Source: Paramoeba atlantica
Taxonomy: Eukaryota > Discosea
Assembly (NCBI GenBank): GCA_977017575.1
Contig: CDRNVI010000145.1
Span: forward strand, 1 to 64,000
Direction of reading: 5' to 3'
DNA: 64,000 nucleotides
The position numbers and the translations under genes are program-made. The notes below the pieces were generated by a model that was not told the DNA's origin, searched no databases, and saw only the letters and a program-made list of their open reading frames with translations. Below are positions 32,201 to 44,321 of the stretch, piece by piece. Position 1 is the first letter of the stretch. Each line of letters opens with the position of its first letter.

Positions 32201-35200
32201 TGATGGATTATTATTATGGTGGAGACGAACTCTCCATTGTAAATGGAGGAACTGAAGCTTCCAATATTCTTGATGTTCGATACAATCTTAATCTTGGATA
32301 CCTCTCAACCTTTGATTACATTGGAGATAACCTTTGGATTGGTCCTCCTCTTTCAGTTGATAATGGAGGAACTGGTGTTTCTTCTTATTATGAGTTAACT
32401 GACGCTCTTGAACTTGGAGAGTTGGCTTATTTAGATTATGTAATGGATTATTATTATGGTGGAGACGGACTCTCCATTGTGAATGGAGGAACTCAAGCAA
32501 TGAATGTTCTTGATGCTCGTTACAATTTGAATCTTGGATATCTTTCAACTTATGATTATATCGGAGATAACCTTTGGATTGGTCCTCCTTTGGGTGTTGA
32601 TAATGGAGGAACTGGAGTGACATCTTATTATGAGTTGACTGATGCTCTTGAACTTGGTGAATTAGCTTACATGGATTATGTAATGGATTATTATTATGGT
32701 GGTGATGAACTATCCATTGTAAATGGAGGAACTGAAGCTTCCAATGTTCTTGATGCTCGATACAATCTTAATCTTGGGTATCTCTCGACTTACGATTACA
32801 TTGGAGATAACCTTTGGATTGGTCCTCCTCTTTCAGTGGACAATGGAGGAACTGGTGTTTCTTCTTATTACGAGTTGACTGATGTTCTTGAACTTGGAGA
32901 GTTGGCTTATTTGGATTATGTGATGGATTATTATTATGGTGGAGACGAACTTTCTCTGGTGAATGGTGGAACTCAAGCAACTAATGTTCTTGATATTCGT
33001 TACAATCTTAATCTTGGGTATCTCTCGACTTACGATTACATTGGAAATAACCTTTGGATTGGTCCTCCTCTTTCAGTGGACAATGGAGGAACTGGTGTTT
33101 CTTCTTATTATGAGTTAACTGACGCTCTTGAACTTGGAGAGTTGGCCTATTTGGATTATGTAATGGATTTCTATTATGGTGGAGACGGACTCTCCATTGT
33201 AAATGGTGGAACTCAAGCAATGAATGTTCTTGATATTCGTTACAATCTTAATCTTGGATACCTCTCAACCTTTGATTACATTGGAGATAACCTTTGGATT
33301 GGCCCTCCTTTGGGTGTTGATAATGGAGGAACTGGAGTGACATCTTATTATGAGTTGACTGACGTTCTTGAACTTGGTGAATTAGCTTACATGGATTATG
33401 TAATGGATTATTATTATGGTGGCGATGAACTATCCATTGTAAATGGAGGAACTGAAGCTTCCAATGTTCTTGATGTTCGTTACAATCTCAATCTTGGATA
33501 TCTCTCGACTTACGATTACATTGGAGATAACCTTTGGATTGGTCCTCCTCTTTCAGTGGACAATGGGGGAACTGGTGTTTCTTCTTATTATGAGTTGACT
33601 GATGTTCTTGAACTTGGAGAGTTGGCTTATTTGGATTATGTGATGGATTATTATTATGGTGGAGACGGACTCTCCATTGTAAATGGAGGAACCCAAGCTC
33701 CCAATGTTCTTGATATTCGTTACAATCTTAATCTTGGGTATCTCTCAACTTATGATTACATTGGAGATAACCTTTGGATTGGTCCTCCTTTGGGTGTTGA
33801 TAATGGAGGAACTGGAGTTTCTTCTTATTATGAGTTAACTGATGCTCTTGAACTTGGTGAATTAGCTTATTTGGATTATGTAATGAATTTCTATTATGGT
33901 GGAGACGGACTCTCCATTGTAAATGGTGGAACCCAAGCAACCAATATTCTTGATGTTCGTTACAATCTTAATCTTGGATACCTCTCAACCTTTGATTACA
34001 TTGGGGATAATCTTTGGATTGGTCCTCCTCTTTCAGTGGACAATGGAGGAACTGGTGTTTCTTCTTATTACGAGTTAACTGATGCTCTTGAACTTGGAGA
34101 ATTAGCGTATTTGGATTATGTGATGGATTATTATTATGGTGGCGATGAACTATCCATTGCGAATGGAGGAACTGAAGCTGCCAATGTTTTCGATGTTCGT
34201 TACAATTTGAATCTTGGGTATCTCGCAACCTTTGATTACATTGGGGATAATCTTTGGATTGGTTCTCCTCTTTCAGTGGACAATGGAGGAACTGGTGTTT
34301 CTTCTTATTATGAGTTAACTGATGCTCTTGAACTTGGAGAGTTGGCTTATTTGGATTATGTGATGGATTATTATTATGGTGGTGATGAACTATCCATTGT
34401 GAACGGTGGGACCCAAGCAACCAATGTTCTTGATGTTCGTTACAATCTTAATCTTGGATACCTCTCAACATATGATTACATTGGAGATAATCTTTGGATT
34501 GGTCCTCCTTTGGGTGTTGATAATGGAGGAACTGGGGTGACATCCTATTATGAGTTAACTGATGCTCTTGAACTTGGAGAGTTGGCTTATTTAGATTATG
34601 TGATGGATTATTATTATGGTGGAGACGAACTCTCAATTGTAAATGGAGGAACCCAAGCAACCAATGTTCTTGATGTTCGTTACAATCTCAATCTTGGATA
34701 TCTCTCAACCTTTGATTACATTGGAGATAATCTTTGGATTGGTCCTCCTCTTTCAGTTGATCATGGAGGAACTGGAGTTTCTTCTTATTATGAGTTAACT
34801 GATGTTCTTGAACTTGGAGAGTTGGCTTATTTGGATTATGTGATGGATTTCTATTACAGTGGAGAAGATTTGTCTCGATACAATGGAGGAACTGAAGCTT
34901 CCAATGTTCTTGATGCTCGTTACAATCTTAATCTTGGATACCTCTCGACAGTTGATTACATTGGGGATAACCTTTGGATTGGTTCTCCTCTTTCAGTGGA
35001 CAATGGAGGAACTGGTGTTTCTTCTTATTATGACCTAACTGATGCTCTTGAACTTGGAGAGTTAGCTTATTTAGATTATGTAATGGATTATTATTATGGT
35101 GGTGATGAACTATCCATTGTGAACGGTGGGACCCAAGCAACCAATGTTCTTGATGTTCGTTACAATCTTAATCTTGGATACCTCTCAACATATGATTACA

Positions 35201-37299
35201 TTGGAGATAATCTTTGGATTGGTCCTCCTTTGAGTGTTGATAATGGAGGAACTGGAGTGACATCCTATTATGAGTTAACTGACGCTCTTGAACTTGGAGA
35301 GTTGGCTTATTTAGATTATGTAATGGATTATTATTATGGTGGAGACGAACTCTCAATTGTAAATGGAGGAACCCAAGCAACCAATGTTCTTGATGTTCGT
35401 TACAATCTCAATCTTGGATATCTCTCAACCTTTGATTACATTGGAGATAATCTTTGGATTGGTCCTCCTCTTTCAGTTGATCATGGAGGAACCGGAGTTT
35501 CTTCTTATTATGAGTTAACTGATGTTCTTGAACTTGGAGAGTTGGCTTATTTGGATTATGTGATGGATTTCTATTACAGTGGAGAAGATTTGTCTCGATA
35601 CAATGGAGGAACTGAAGCTTCCAATGTTCTTGATGCTCGATACAATCTTAATCTTGGATACCTCTCGACAGTTGATTACATTGGGGATAATCTTTGGATT
35701 GGTTCTCCTCTTTCAGTGGATAATGGAGGAACTGGTGTTTCTTCTTATTATGAGTTAACTGATGCTCTTGAACTTGGAGAGTTAGCTTATTTAGATTATG
35801 TAATGGATTATTATTATGGTGGTGATGAACTCTCCATTGCAAATGGTGGAACTGAAGCTTCCAGTGTTATTGATGTTCGTTACAATTTGAATCTTGGGTA
35901 TCTCTCAACATATGATTATATTGGAGATAATCTCTGGATTGGTCCTCCTTTGGGTGTGGACAATGGAGGAACTGGTGTTTCTTCTTATTATGACCTAACT
36001 GATGAACTTGAACTTGGAGAATTAGCTTACTTAGATTACGTGATGGATTATTATTATGGTGGTGATGAACTCTCCATTGTAAATGGTGGAACTCAAGCAA
36101 CCAATGTTCTTGATGTTCGATACAATCTTAATCTTGGGTATCTTTCAACATATGATTACATTGGAGATAACCTTTGGATTGGTCCTTCTCTTTCAGTGGA
36201 CAATGGGGGAACTGGAGTTTCTTCTTATTACGATTTAACTGATGTTCTTGAACTTGGAGAGTTGGCTTATTTGGATTATGTGATGGATTATTATTATGGT
36301 GGAGACGAACTTTCTATTGCAAATGGAGGGACCCAAGCAACCAATGTTCTTGATGTTCGTTACAATCTCAATCTTGGATATCTCTCAACCTACGATTACA
36401 TTGGAGATAACCTTTGGATTGGTCCTCCTCTTTCAGTGGACAATGGGGGAACTGGTGTTTCTTCTTATTATGAGTTAACTGATGCTCTTGAACTTGGAGA
36501 GTTAGGTTATTTAGATTATGTGATGGATTATTATTATGGTGGTGATGAACTATCCATTGCAAATGGAGGAACTGAAGCTTCCAGTGTTATTGATGTTCGA
36601 TACAATCTTAATCTTGGATATCTCTCAACATATGATTACATTGGAGATAATCTTTGGATTGGTCCTTCTCTTTCAGTGGACAATGGGGGAACTGGAGTTT
36701 CTTCTTATTCCGAGTTAACTGATGCTCTTGAACTTGGAGAGTTAGCTTATTTAGATTATGTGATGGATTATTATTATGGCGGTGATGAACTCTCAATGTT
36801 TAATGGTGGAACTGATGCTACGAAAGCAGTGGATCGAAGATATACCGCGCTTTTGGGACATCTTGCCACAGAAGATTATCTTTCGAATGATCTTTGGATT
36901 GGAACACCTCTCTCTGTGACGAATGGTGGAACTGGTGCTTCAACTCCATCAGAAGCTCAAGAGAATCTTTACATTGGATCAGTTGGGTTGTTGTGGTCTC
37001 TTGATAATGCTCATTGGAATTCTGGGCCACTTTCAATCGAAAATGGTGGGTCTGCTGGTTCTGATCTGACCGAGGCAAGAGAAAATTTGGGTGTCAGTTT
37101 ATTAGGTTTCAATAATGAAGTGAGTGATTTGATTTGGGATTATTATGGTCCTCCTCTTGGAGTTGAGAATGGAGGAACAGGTGCGGAGGATTTGCAATTG
37201 GGATGGAAGAATCTGGGTCTCTTTACGGAAGGTTTTATGGATCTATTTTGTGATATGTGGTTTGAGTATTATGAAGTTGATCTTTGTGATAATTCGTAG
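23273..37299 (+). CDS. Giant phage-tail-fibre-like NGGTG-repeat surface/secreted protein
   Basis: Four exons: 23273-23619, 23804-23883, 23956-23997 and 24065-37299 (TAG). The donors are GTTTGT, GTAAGT and GTGAGG; the acceptors are AAAAAG, CCACAG and TTTTAG. The sum, 13,704 nt, is an exact multiple of three (about 4,567 aa). Residues ~29-43 (RLFFLTFFVVVLLIS) form a signal anchor or signal peptide. Residues ~200-395 are Cys-rich (about 11 Cys) and include LDNDGRISNLD, reminiscent of a calcium-binding loop. From residue ~416 to the end there are about 100 forty-residue repeats of the form PLSIENGGTGA...NLELGELAYLDYV...W-G. This NGGTG(A)-x-x-NLGLG pattern is the one known from bacteriophage tail-fibre and baseplate proteins. 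The start is uncertain: a TTTCTTTGTCAG acceptor at 23297 could instead join an unseen 5' exon. Likely an extended extracellular fibre; its function is unknown. Confidence 0.8.
25280..36840 (+). repeat. 48 x 240-bp coding tandem repeat
   Basis: The Arg-Tyr codon pair of each unit recurs every 240 bp from 25,318 to 36,838 (48 steps, 11,520 bp) with no insertion or deletion. Each unit encodes 80 aa made of two related 40-aa halves: NGG(F/L/T)EASNV-x-D-x-RYNL-x-LG and NGGTG-(A/V)-x-x-(Y/F)...ELGELA. The first 12 units are type A (RYNLLLG, NTFEQVVDNFELGELAFLD). From 28,198 they are type B (RYNLNLG, SSYYELTDALELGELAYLDYVMDYYYGG), with one type A unit at about 29,600-29,860. Confidence 0.95.
34381..35820 (+). 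repeat. 720-bp higher-order duplication within the repeat array
   Basis: Bases 34,381-35,100 and 35,101-35,820 are nearly identical over three consecutive 240-bp units, with about ten scattered substitutions. They share the rare variants SVDHGGTG, SGEDLSRYNGGTE and STVDYIGDNLWIGSPL. This marks a recent duplication in whole repeat units. Confidence 0.9.
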
Positions 37300-37679
37300 A
37301 TTTAAAAACACAAAAAAAATAAAATCTGGTTCAACGAAAAAAATTCACTCAAAGGACAAGAGAAAGCCAGAAAAAATGAAAAAATAAACCTTTGTTTCTG
37401 AAACTGATACTCCCTTTGATTTGCTTTTTTATTTTTCTATTTTATTATTTTCCCCCTCTCTCCCACACCACCACCCCAAATAAAATAAACAATTTCTTTT
37501 TGAAAAAAGAAGATTTCCTTTTCAATTTTGTGGAGGTTGATCCATTCTAGGTTTTTTGAGTTCAATTTCATCACCAAAACCATATTCAGCTCCAATCTTT
37601 TTCTTTTTACTTTCTCTTTCTTCTTCTCCTTCTCTTTGTTCTTCTTCTATTTGTTCTTCTTTTCCATTTGATTTAATCT
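37300..37679. other. Convergent spacer between the giant repeat gene and ANK-1
   Basis: Both flanking genes end here. Bases from about 37,430 on are homologous to the spacer downstream of each ankyrin gene (CCCCAAATAAAATAAACAAT and neighbours). The former coding tail of ANK-1 (GDEIELKKPRMD-like) is still visible at about 37,530-37,680, behind its premature stop. Nothing else was seen. Confidence 0.6.
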
Positions 37680-40600
37680 TCATTGTCGTTTTGCAGGTTT
37701 AATTGTACCATCAATGCGAGTGTATTCCTATCCAAAAATTGCAAAGAATTGCTTAGTTGTTGGGATTCAAAAATAATGAGAAAAAGAAAAAGAAAAACCT
37801 TCAAAAACTGCTTCACTGGTTGAGAGTAGGTGGTGTCTGCTGGTGTTTGTCCCTAAATATTTACATATTTCCAAATATCAAACAGAGAACAGAGATTCAT
37901 CAAAAAAGTCAATCAATAAATCAAAGAGAAAATAACAAAGTATGTGTTGATTTCAGGATCAGCACCATATTCACACAAAAGTTTCACCATCTCCATCAGA
38001 TTCTTTTTTGCAGCCAGGTGGAGCGCGGTACCCCCCTCCTATTATTTTGGGTTGATGAATTGTTCCCAAAAAAGAAAGAAATGAGAAAAACCTCGTTTGC
38101 TTTGTTGATTTGAACACCATTTTTCAGCAAATATAAAATAATTTCATTGGTTATCTCAGGAGATTGTAAACAGAGGAGATCCATGAGAGGGGTGCGACCC
38201 TTCAAAAAATGAAAGATTAAAATGACTCAGAAAAACCATTGAAAAAAATTAAATTAGAAAATACTTGATAGATTTCATTTACATCTGCTCCTTTTTCAAC
38301 TAAGAGCTTAACAACTGGTAAAGTAACAGAATAGGAACCACAAACTTGATGAAGAACACTCTGTCCCTGTTTTTCCAAAACCAAATTGATGGTAAATTGA
38401 AAGAAAGAAAAAAAAGAAAGAAGAGAGGGAAGTGATCAAAAAAAAACCAACAAACTTGAACAATGAGATGTGCTCCATTTTGTAATAATAATTCAACAAG
38501 ATCCAATAATTGGCTCTTACATGCAAGAGTCAGAGGTGATCGACCATTCTGTGGTGATGTGAGACTTTTGAAAAAGACAAAGAGAAAAGAAATTTCAAAG
38601 TTTTTGAAAAAAAAAAAGAAAAAAAGAGAATACAAATTGAGTGTGAACTCCATTGATTGGACAATTTTTAGAAATCAAAAATTGAGCCAAATCAAATTTC
38701 CCTTTTTCACTTGCAAAACATAAAGGTCCAACATTCAATTCCTGGTGTGTGTGGAGATAAAAAAAGGTATGAAAAAAAGGGGAGGTGGGGTGGTGAATTG
38801 TGAATAGTGTGTTGAAAACAGAAAAATTGTTCACAAATAATAAAAAATACCTCTTTCATATTCTCCAATAAATAAGAGATTACATCCATGTGGCCCTCTT
38901 CACATGCCAAGACAAGACCATCACTGTTCCCAACCTTAAGTCGAGCACCATGTTTGGTGAAGAAAGAAACAATTTTAAGATCTCCCAATTTACATGCAAT
39001 GTGAAAGGGGGTCATGCTGATCTGTAATAATTTGAGAGAGGAAATTTTAAAATCAATTTTTTTCCTTTTCACAAATTAAAAAATCAAAAAGAGAGAAAAC
39101 AAACTCGATTTTTAAAAAAGATTGAAGCACCTCTTTCCACCAATAAAGTAACAATGTCAAAATGACCTCCCTCAGTTGCCTCAAACAAAGCTGTCTTTTC
39201 CTTTTTGTTTCACAAAAGTTGATTTCAATAAATCGTCAAAGAAATCTCAAACAAGAGAGAAAAGAAAAAAAGAAAAAAACCTCTTTTCCTTGTTGATCAA
39301 TCTGAAGATCTTCTCTTTCCAAAAAACTTTTGACAATCTCAAAATTCCCTTTACGACAAGCAACATGCCATGGAGACATTTCATTCTAAAACAACAAAAG
39401 AGATCAATTCCTCTTTCTCCTCCTGCCTCCAACATAAAAAAAAAGAGAGACATTCAAAAAATAAAAACATACTTTTGAAATAAAATTTGGATTAGCACCC
39501 TTTTCAAAAAGGAAATGAACCATTTTGATATCATCCCCCAAAACTGCAACATCTAAAGGGCTCCAACCCTATCAAAAAAAAGAGAGGAAGATATTGAAAA
39601 ATGAGTTCTTTTCTCAAAAACTTTGAAAGTTGAGAAGGAGAAAAAAGGGGTATGGAAGAAAAAAGAACATTTGGTAAAGAAAAGTTGATATTTGCGCCTT
39701 TGTTGATCAAAAATTGTGCCATTTCGATATCCCCTCTTTCACAAACACGACACAAAGGAGTTTCAGTTCTCTGGCAAAAAAAAACGAGATTCGGAAAGAT
39801 AAGTTTTTTTTCCAAACATTCATTCAAAATGAAAAGAATCAAAATTTTACATTTGTTGACCAATCCATCTTCGCTTTGTTGTCAATCAAAAGATTTGCCA
39901 TTTCAAAGTCTCTCCTTTCACAACAAATCCACAAAGGGCTTTCACCTCCCTGTTCAAACAAAAGGGAACTTAAAAAAAATGGAAAGATCAAAAGAGATCT
40001 ATTTGATATGAGGAGAGAAAGAAAGAAAGAGAGAAAGAAAGAGAGAGACCCTCTTTGCTTGGTCGACCCGAGCTCCTTTTTCGATCAAAAATTTGGCAAT
40101 TTCAAAATGTCCTTTTTCACAAACTGAAGATAATGCAGTCTTTTTTCCTGCCAAAATCTGTTGCCAAAAAAGAAGAGAAATTGAGTTGAACATTGAAAAT
40201 GTGAGAAGAAAAAAAAAGAGAGATGACTTACTGAAATTGGATGAAGAGAAGAGCCTTTCTCAAAAAGAAACTGAACTATTTCAAGATTCCCAAATTCACA
40301 AGCAATAATCAATGGATCTGATCCATCCTTCAAAAACCACAACAATCAATCAATCAATCATCAAACTTTCTCTCTCCTCAAAAAAAAGACACAAAAAAAG
40401 AAAGAGAGAAAAACTTGAGCAAGACTATGAAGGGGAGCTCCATTTTCAATCAACAAAGTGATCATCTTTAAGTCTCCTTTTTCACAAGCTCTCATCAAAG
40501 GAGTAATCCCTTTCTTTTCTCAAAACTTTCAAATCAATATCACAACACACAGACACAGACATACACAGATCATCACCAGAGATGAAGATATGAACAAAAA

Positions 40601-40735
40601 AAGAAAGGAGAGAGAGACTGAACAAACCTGGTATCTTGGAGCTTGAGGGACAGCTACTTTTTGATTCAAAAGGAGTTGTTGAACCTTTCCATAATCCCCC
40701 TCTTCCACAGCTTCAAACAATTGGTGATCTGCCAT
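37680..40735 (-). CDS. ANK-1: ankyrin-repeat protein, C-terminal tail truncated
   Basis: Seventeen exons, about 570 aa, starting at MADHQLFEAVEEGDYGKVQQ. Each exon holds about one 33-residue ankyrin repeat, for example GITPLMRACEKGDLKMITLL, SPLWICCERRDFEMANLL, MTPFHIACKLGDLKIVSFF, GRTPLMDLL and GGTALHLAAKKNLMEMVKLL. Introns join at phase 0 wherever checked. Ankyrin proteins are protein-binding scaffolds; the partner is unknown. Unlike its paralogues, the last exon (EYTRIDGTIKPAKRQ) meets a TGA at 37680 after a short deletion, so the charged tail is lost. It is the leftmost and one of the more diverged members of the array. Confidence 0.8.
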
Positions 40736-41029
40736 TCCCCCTCTCTCTTTCTATCTCACCAAAAAAACAAACTTCTCAACCAAAAGAAAGAAAAGAAAAA
40801 GGAAAATGGCAAGTGGACATCAATTTCATCTTCTAAATAAGGAAATATACAAATAAGAAAAATTCCAAATATGACCCTTTTTTTTCTCTTCATTTTTCAT
40901 TTTCTCTTCTTGTTCTGAAATGGTCATCTTATTTTGGTTTCCATTTTATTGTCTCTCCCCTCCCTCTCCCTCTCCACCACCCCAAATAAAATAAACAATT
41001 TCTTTTTTGAAAAAAGGAGATTTCCTTTT
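40736..41029. other. ANK-1/ANK-2 spacer
   Basis: A 294-bp spacer: the upstream region of ANK-1 (pyrimidine-rich just before the ATG) runs into the 3' flank of ANK-2 with the family-wide block CCCCAAATAAAATAAACAAT. No RNA gene or defined promoter motif is visible. Confidence 0.5.
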
Positions 41030-44000
41030 TCAAGCTAAATTCATTTGAGGTTTTTTGAATTCAATTTCATCACCAAAACCACATTCATCTCCAATCTTTC
41101 TCTTTTTACTTTCTCTTTCTTCTCCTTCTTCTCCTTCTTCTCCTTCTTCTCTTTGTTCTTCTCCTTCTTCTCTTTGTTCTTCTTTTCCATTTGATTCAAT
41201 CTTTTCATTCCCTTCTCGTTTTGCAGGTTTAATTGAACCATCAATGTGAATGTATTCCTATCCAAAAATTGTGAAAAATTCTTTGCGAATTTCAAAAATA
41301 ATGAGAAAAAGAAAAAGAAAAACCTTCAAAAACCTCTTCACTCGTGGATGGGGGGTGGAGTTTGCTGGTGTTAGTCCCTAAAAACAGTTAAAAATATCAA
41401 AAAAAAGAGATTCATCAAAAAAAGTGAATCAATAAATCAAAGAAGAACATAGTTATTTTTGATTTCAGGATCAGCACCATATTCACACAAAAGTTTCACT
41501 ATCTCCAACTGTCCCTTGTGCAGCTGCATGGAGCGCAGTACTCCCATCCTATCATTTTGGGTTGAATGAATTGTTCCCAAAGAGTACCCCAAAAAACAAA
41601 GAAATGTGAAAAACCTCATTTGTTTTGTTGATTTGAACACCATTTTTCAACATAAATAAAACAACCTCTTTGATTGTCTGAAAAGTTTGACATCGGATAA
41701 GAACCATGAGAGGAGTGGAACCCTTTCAAAAAAAAAATGATTAAAATGATACTCAAAAACACCCATTCAAAAAATCAAATTAGAGAATACTTGATTGACT
41801 CCATTTACATCTGCTCCATTTTCAACTAAGAACTTAACAACTGGTAAATTATCAAAACGGGAACCACAAACTTGATGAAGAACACTCTGTCCCTGTTTTC
41901 CCAAAACCAAATTGATGGTAAATTGAAAGAAAAAAAAGAAAGAAAGAAGAGAGAGGATTATTTTGAGGAAAGTGATCAAAAAAACCAACAAACTTGAACA
42001 ATGAGATGTGCTCCATTTTGTAATAATAATTCTGCAATCTCCAAATTGTTTTGTACACATGCAAGAGTCAGAGGTGATTGATTTGCCTGTGATGATGTGA
42101 GGTTTTGAAAAAGACAAAGAGAAAAGAAGTTTCAAAGTTTTTGAAAAAGAAAAAGAAAAAAAAGAGAATACAAATTGAGTGTGAACTCCATTGATTGGAC
42201 AATTTTTAGAAATCAAAAATTGAGCCAAATCAAATTTCCCTTTTTCACTTGCAAAACATAAAGCTCCAACATTCAATTCCTGGTGTGTGTGTGGAGATAA
42301 AAAAAGGTAAAAAAAGGGGGGAGTGGTGAATTGTGAATATTGTGTTGAAAACAGAAAAATTGTTCACAAATAATAAAAAAGCTACCTTTTTCATATTCTC
42401 CAATAAATAAGAGATTACATCCATGTTACCACCTGGACAGGCCAACATAAGACCATCACTGAACCCAACCTTAAATTGAGCACCATGTTTTGTGAAGAAA
42501 GAAACAATTTTAAGGTTTCCAAAAAAACATGCAATGTGAAAGGGGGTATGTGAAGTCCTCTGTAACAATTTTAGAGAGAAATTTTAAAATCAATTCTGTT
42601 CATTTTTCCAAATAAAATTTTTAGAGAGAATTGTTCAAAAAATAAAAAAATCAAAAAGAGAAAACAGACTTGATTAACAAAATTGATTGAAGCACCTCTT
42701 TCCACCAATAAAGTAATAAGGTCAAAATGACCTCCCTCAGTTGCCTCATACAAAGCTGTCTTTCCCTTTTTGTTTCACAAAAGTTGATTTCAAAATCATC
42801 AAAGAAATCTCAAACAAGAGAGAAAAGAAAAAAAGAAAAACCTGGTTTCCTAGTTGATCAATCTGAAGATCTTCTATCTTCAGAAAACTTTTGACAATCT
42901 CTAAATTCCCTTTTTGACAAGCAACGTGAAATGGAGACATTTCATCCTAAAAATAAAATTCATAAATTCCTCTTTTCCCCCTCCCCCCTCCAACATAAAA
43001 AAGAGAGACATTCAAAAAATAAAAACATACTTTTGAAATAAAATTTGGATTAGCACCCTTTTCAAGAAGGAAAAGAACCATTTTGATATCATTCTCCAAA
43101 ACTGCAATACATAAAGGACTCCAACCCTACCAAGAAGAGATGAAAATATTTAAACTGAGTTCTTTTTTTCAAAAACTTTGAAAGTTGAGAAAGAGAAAAA
43201 ATAACAATGGTTGTGGGAGACAAAACACCTTGTTGTAAGGAAAAGTTGATATTTGCACCTTTGTTGATCAATAATTGTGCCATTTCAAAATCCCCTCTTT
43301 TACAAGCACAACAAAAAGAAGTTTCTCCTTCCTGCCCCCCCCGCCCCCAAAAAAAAGAAGAAGATTGGTAAAGATTAGTTTTTTTTGTGAAAACATCCAA
43401 AAAACTGAAGAAAAACTTTACATTTGTTGACCAATCCACTTTGGCTTTGTTGTCAATCAAAAGATTTGCCATTTTAATGTCTCCCCTTTCACAACAAATC
43501 CACAAAGGGCTTTTCCCTCCCTGTTCAAACAAATGGGAACTTTAAAGAATGGAAACATGAATAAACGAGGAGAAAGAAAGAGAGAAAGAGAGAAAGAAAG
43601 AGAGAGAGAAACCATCGTTGTTTGATCTACTGTGGCTCCTTTTTCAATCAAAAATTTGGCAATTTCAAAATATCCTTTTTCACAAACTGAAGATAATGCA
43701 GTCTTCTTTGGTTTTTGCTACAATCAAATAAAAATAAAAGAAGAAGAATTGAGTTGAACACACATAACAATCAATATGAAAAAATGTGATGAGAAAAAAA
43801 AGATGATTTACCGAAATTGGCTGAAGAGAAGAGCCTTTCTCAAAAAGAAATTGAACAATTTCAAGATTCCCAAATTCACAAGCAATAATAAATGGATCTG
43901 ATCCACCCTTCAAACACAACAACAAAAGAGACAATCAATCATCAAAATTTTCTCCTCCCAACAAAAGGAAAAAGAAAGAGAAAAAAACCTCAGCAGCAAG

Positions 44001-44245
44001 ACTCTTGAGGGAAGCACCATTTTCAATCAACAAAGTGATCATCTTTAAGTCTCCTTTTTCACAAGCTCTCATCAAAGGAGTAAACCCTTTCTTTTCTCAA
44101 AACTTTCAGATCAATATCACAACTCAACACACACAGAGACAACAGAATCATCACCAGAGAAATAATCAGGATAAAAAAAGAAAAGAAGATGAACCTTTTC
44201 AAAATCCCCTCCTTCCACAACTTCAAACAATTGGAGGTCTGCCAT
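41030..44245 (-). CDS. ANK-2: ankyrin-repeat protein, partly decayed
   Basis: Same exon plan as the other copies, ending at TGA 41030 with tail GDECGFGDEIEFKKPQMN. Two lesions are visible. Exon 1 (MADLQLFEVVEGGDFEK) lacks the 19 codons that follow EK in paralogues, though a GT donor and phase 0 remain. The penultimate repeat (DGSTALHAAAQ..., near 41,520) is 2 nt shorter than in paralogues, shifting the frame. An internal acceptor (GGGACAG before TTGGAGATAG) could restore phase by dropping half a repeat. Intact exons include RTSHTPFHIACFFGNLKIV, GKTALYEATEGGHFDLITLL and GQSVLHQVCGSRFDNLPVV. It may be a functional shortened copy or an early pseudogene. Confidence 0.7.
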
Positions 44246-44299
44246 TTCCTTCTCTCTCTCTCTCTTTCTCCTCTCTCTTTCTCCTCACCCAAAACAAAA

Positions 44300-44321
44300 C
44301 GGGTTCCCTGGAAGGAACCCG
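44300..44321. repeat. Perfect 8-bp inverted repeat (hairpin) upstream of ANK-2
   Basis: CGGGTTCC and GGAACCCG flank a 6-base loop CTGGAA, about 55 bp upstream of the ANK-2 start. Other family spacers have only the ACCCG half-sequence. It may be a regulatory site, a DNA-repair scar or chance. Confidence 0.6.

Noticed and set aside
28517-36796. Many 60-150-codon His/Asn/Gln-rich minus-strand frames
   Set aside because: Antisense shadows of the 240-bp coding repeat, recurring with the same period.
24079-37299. Giant repeat ORF as bacterial or phage contamination
   Set aside because: Three upstream introns join it in phase to a signal-anchor exon, and it lies between eukaryotic multi-exon genes on the same sequence; an intronless phage gene would not look like this.
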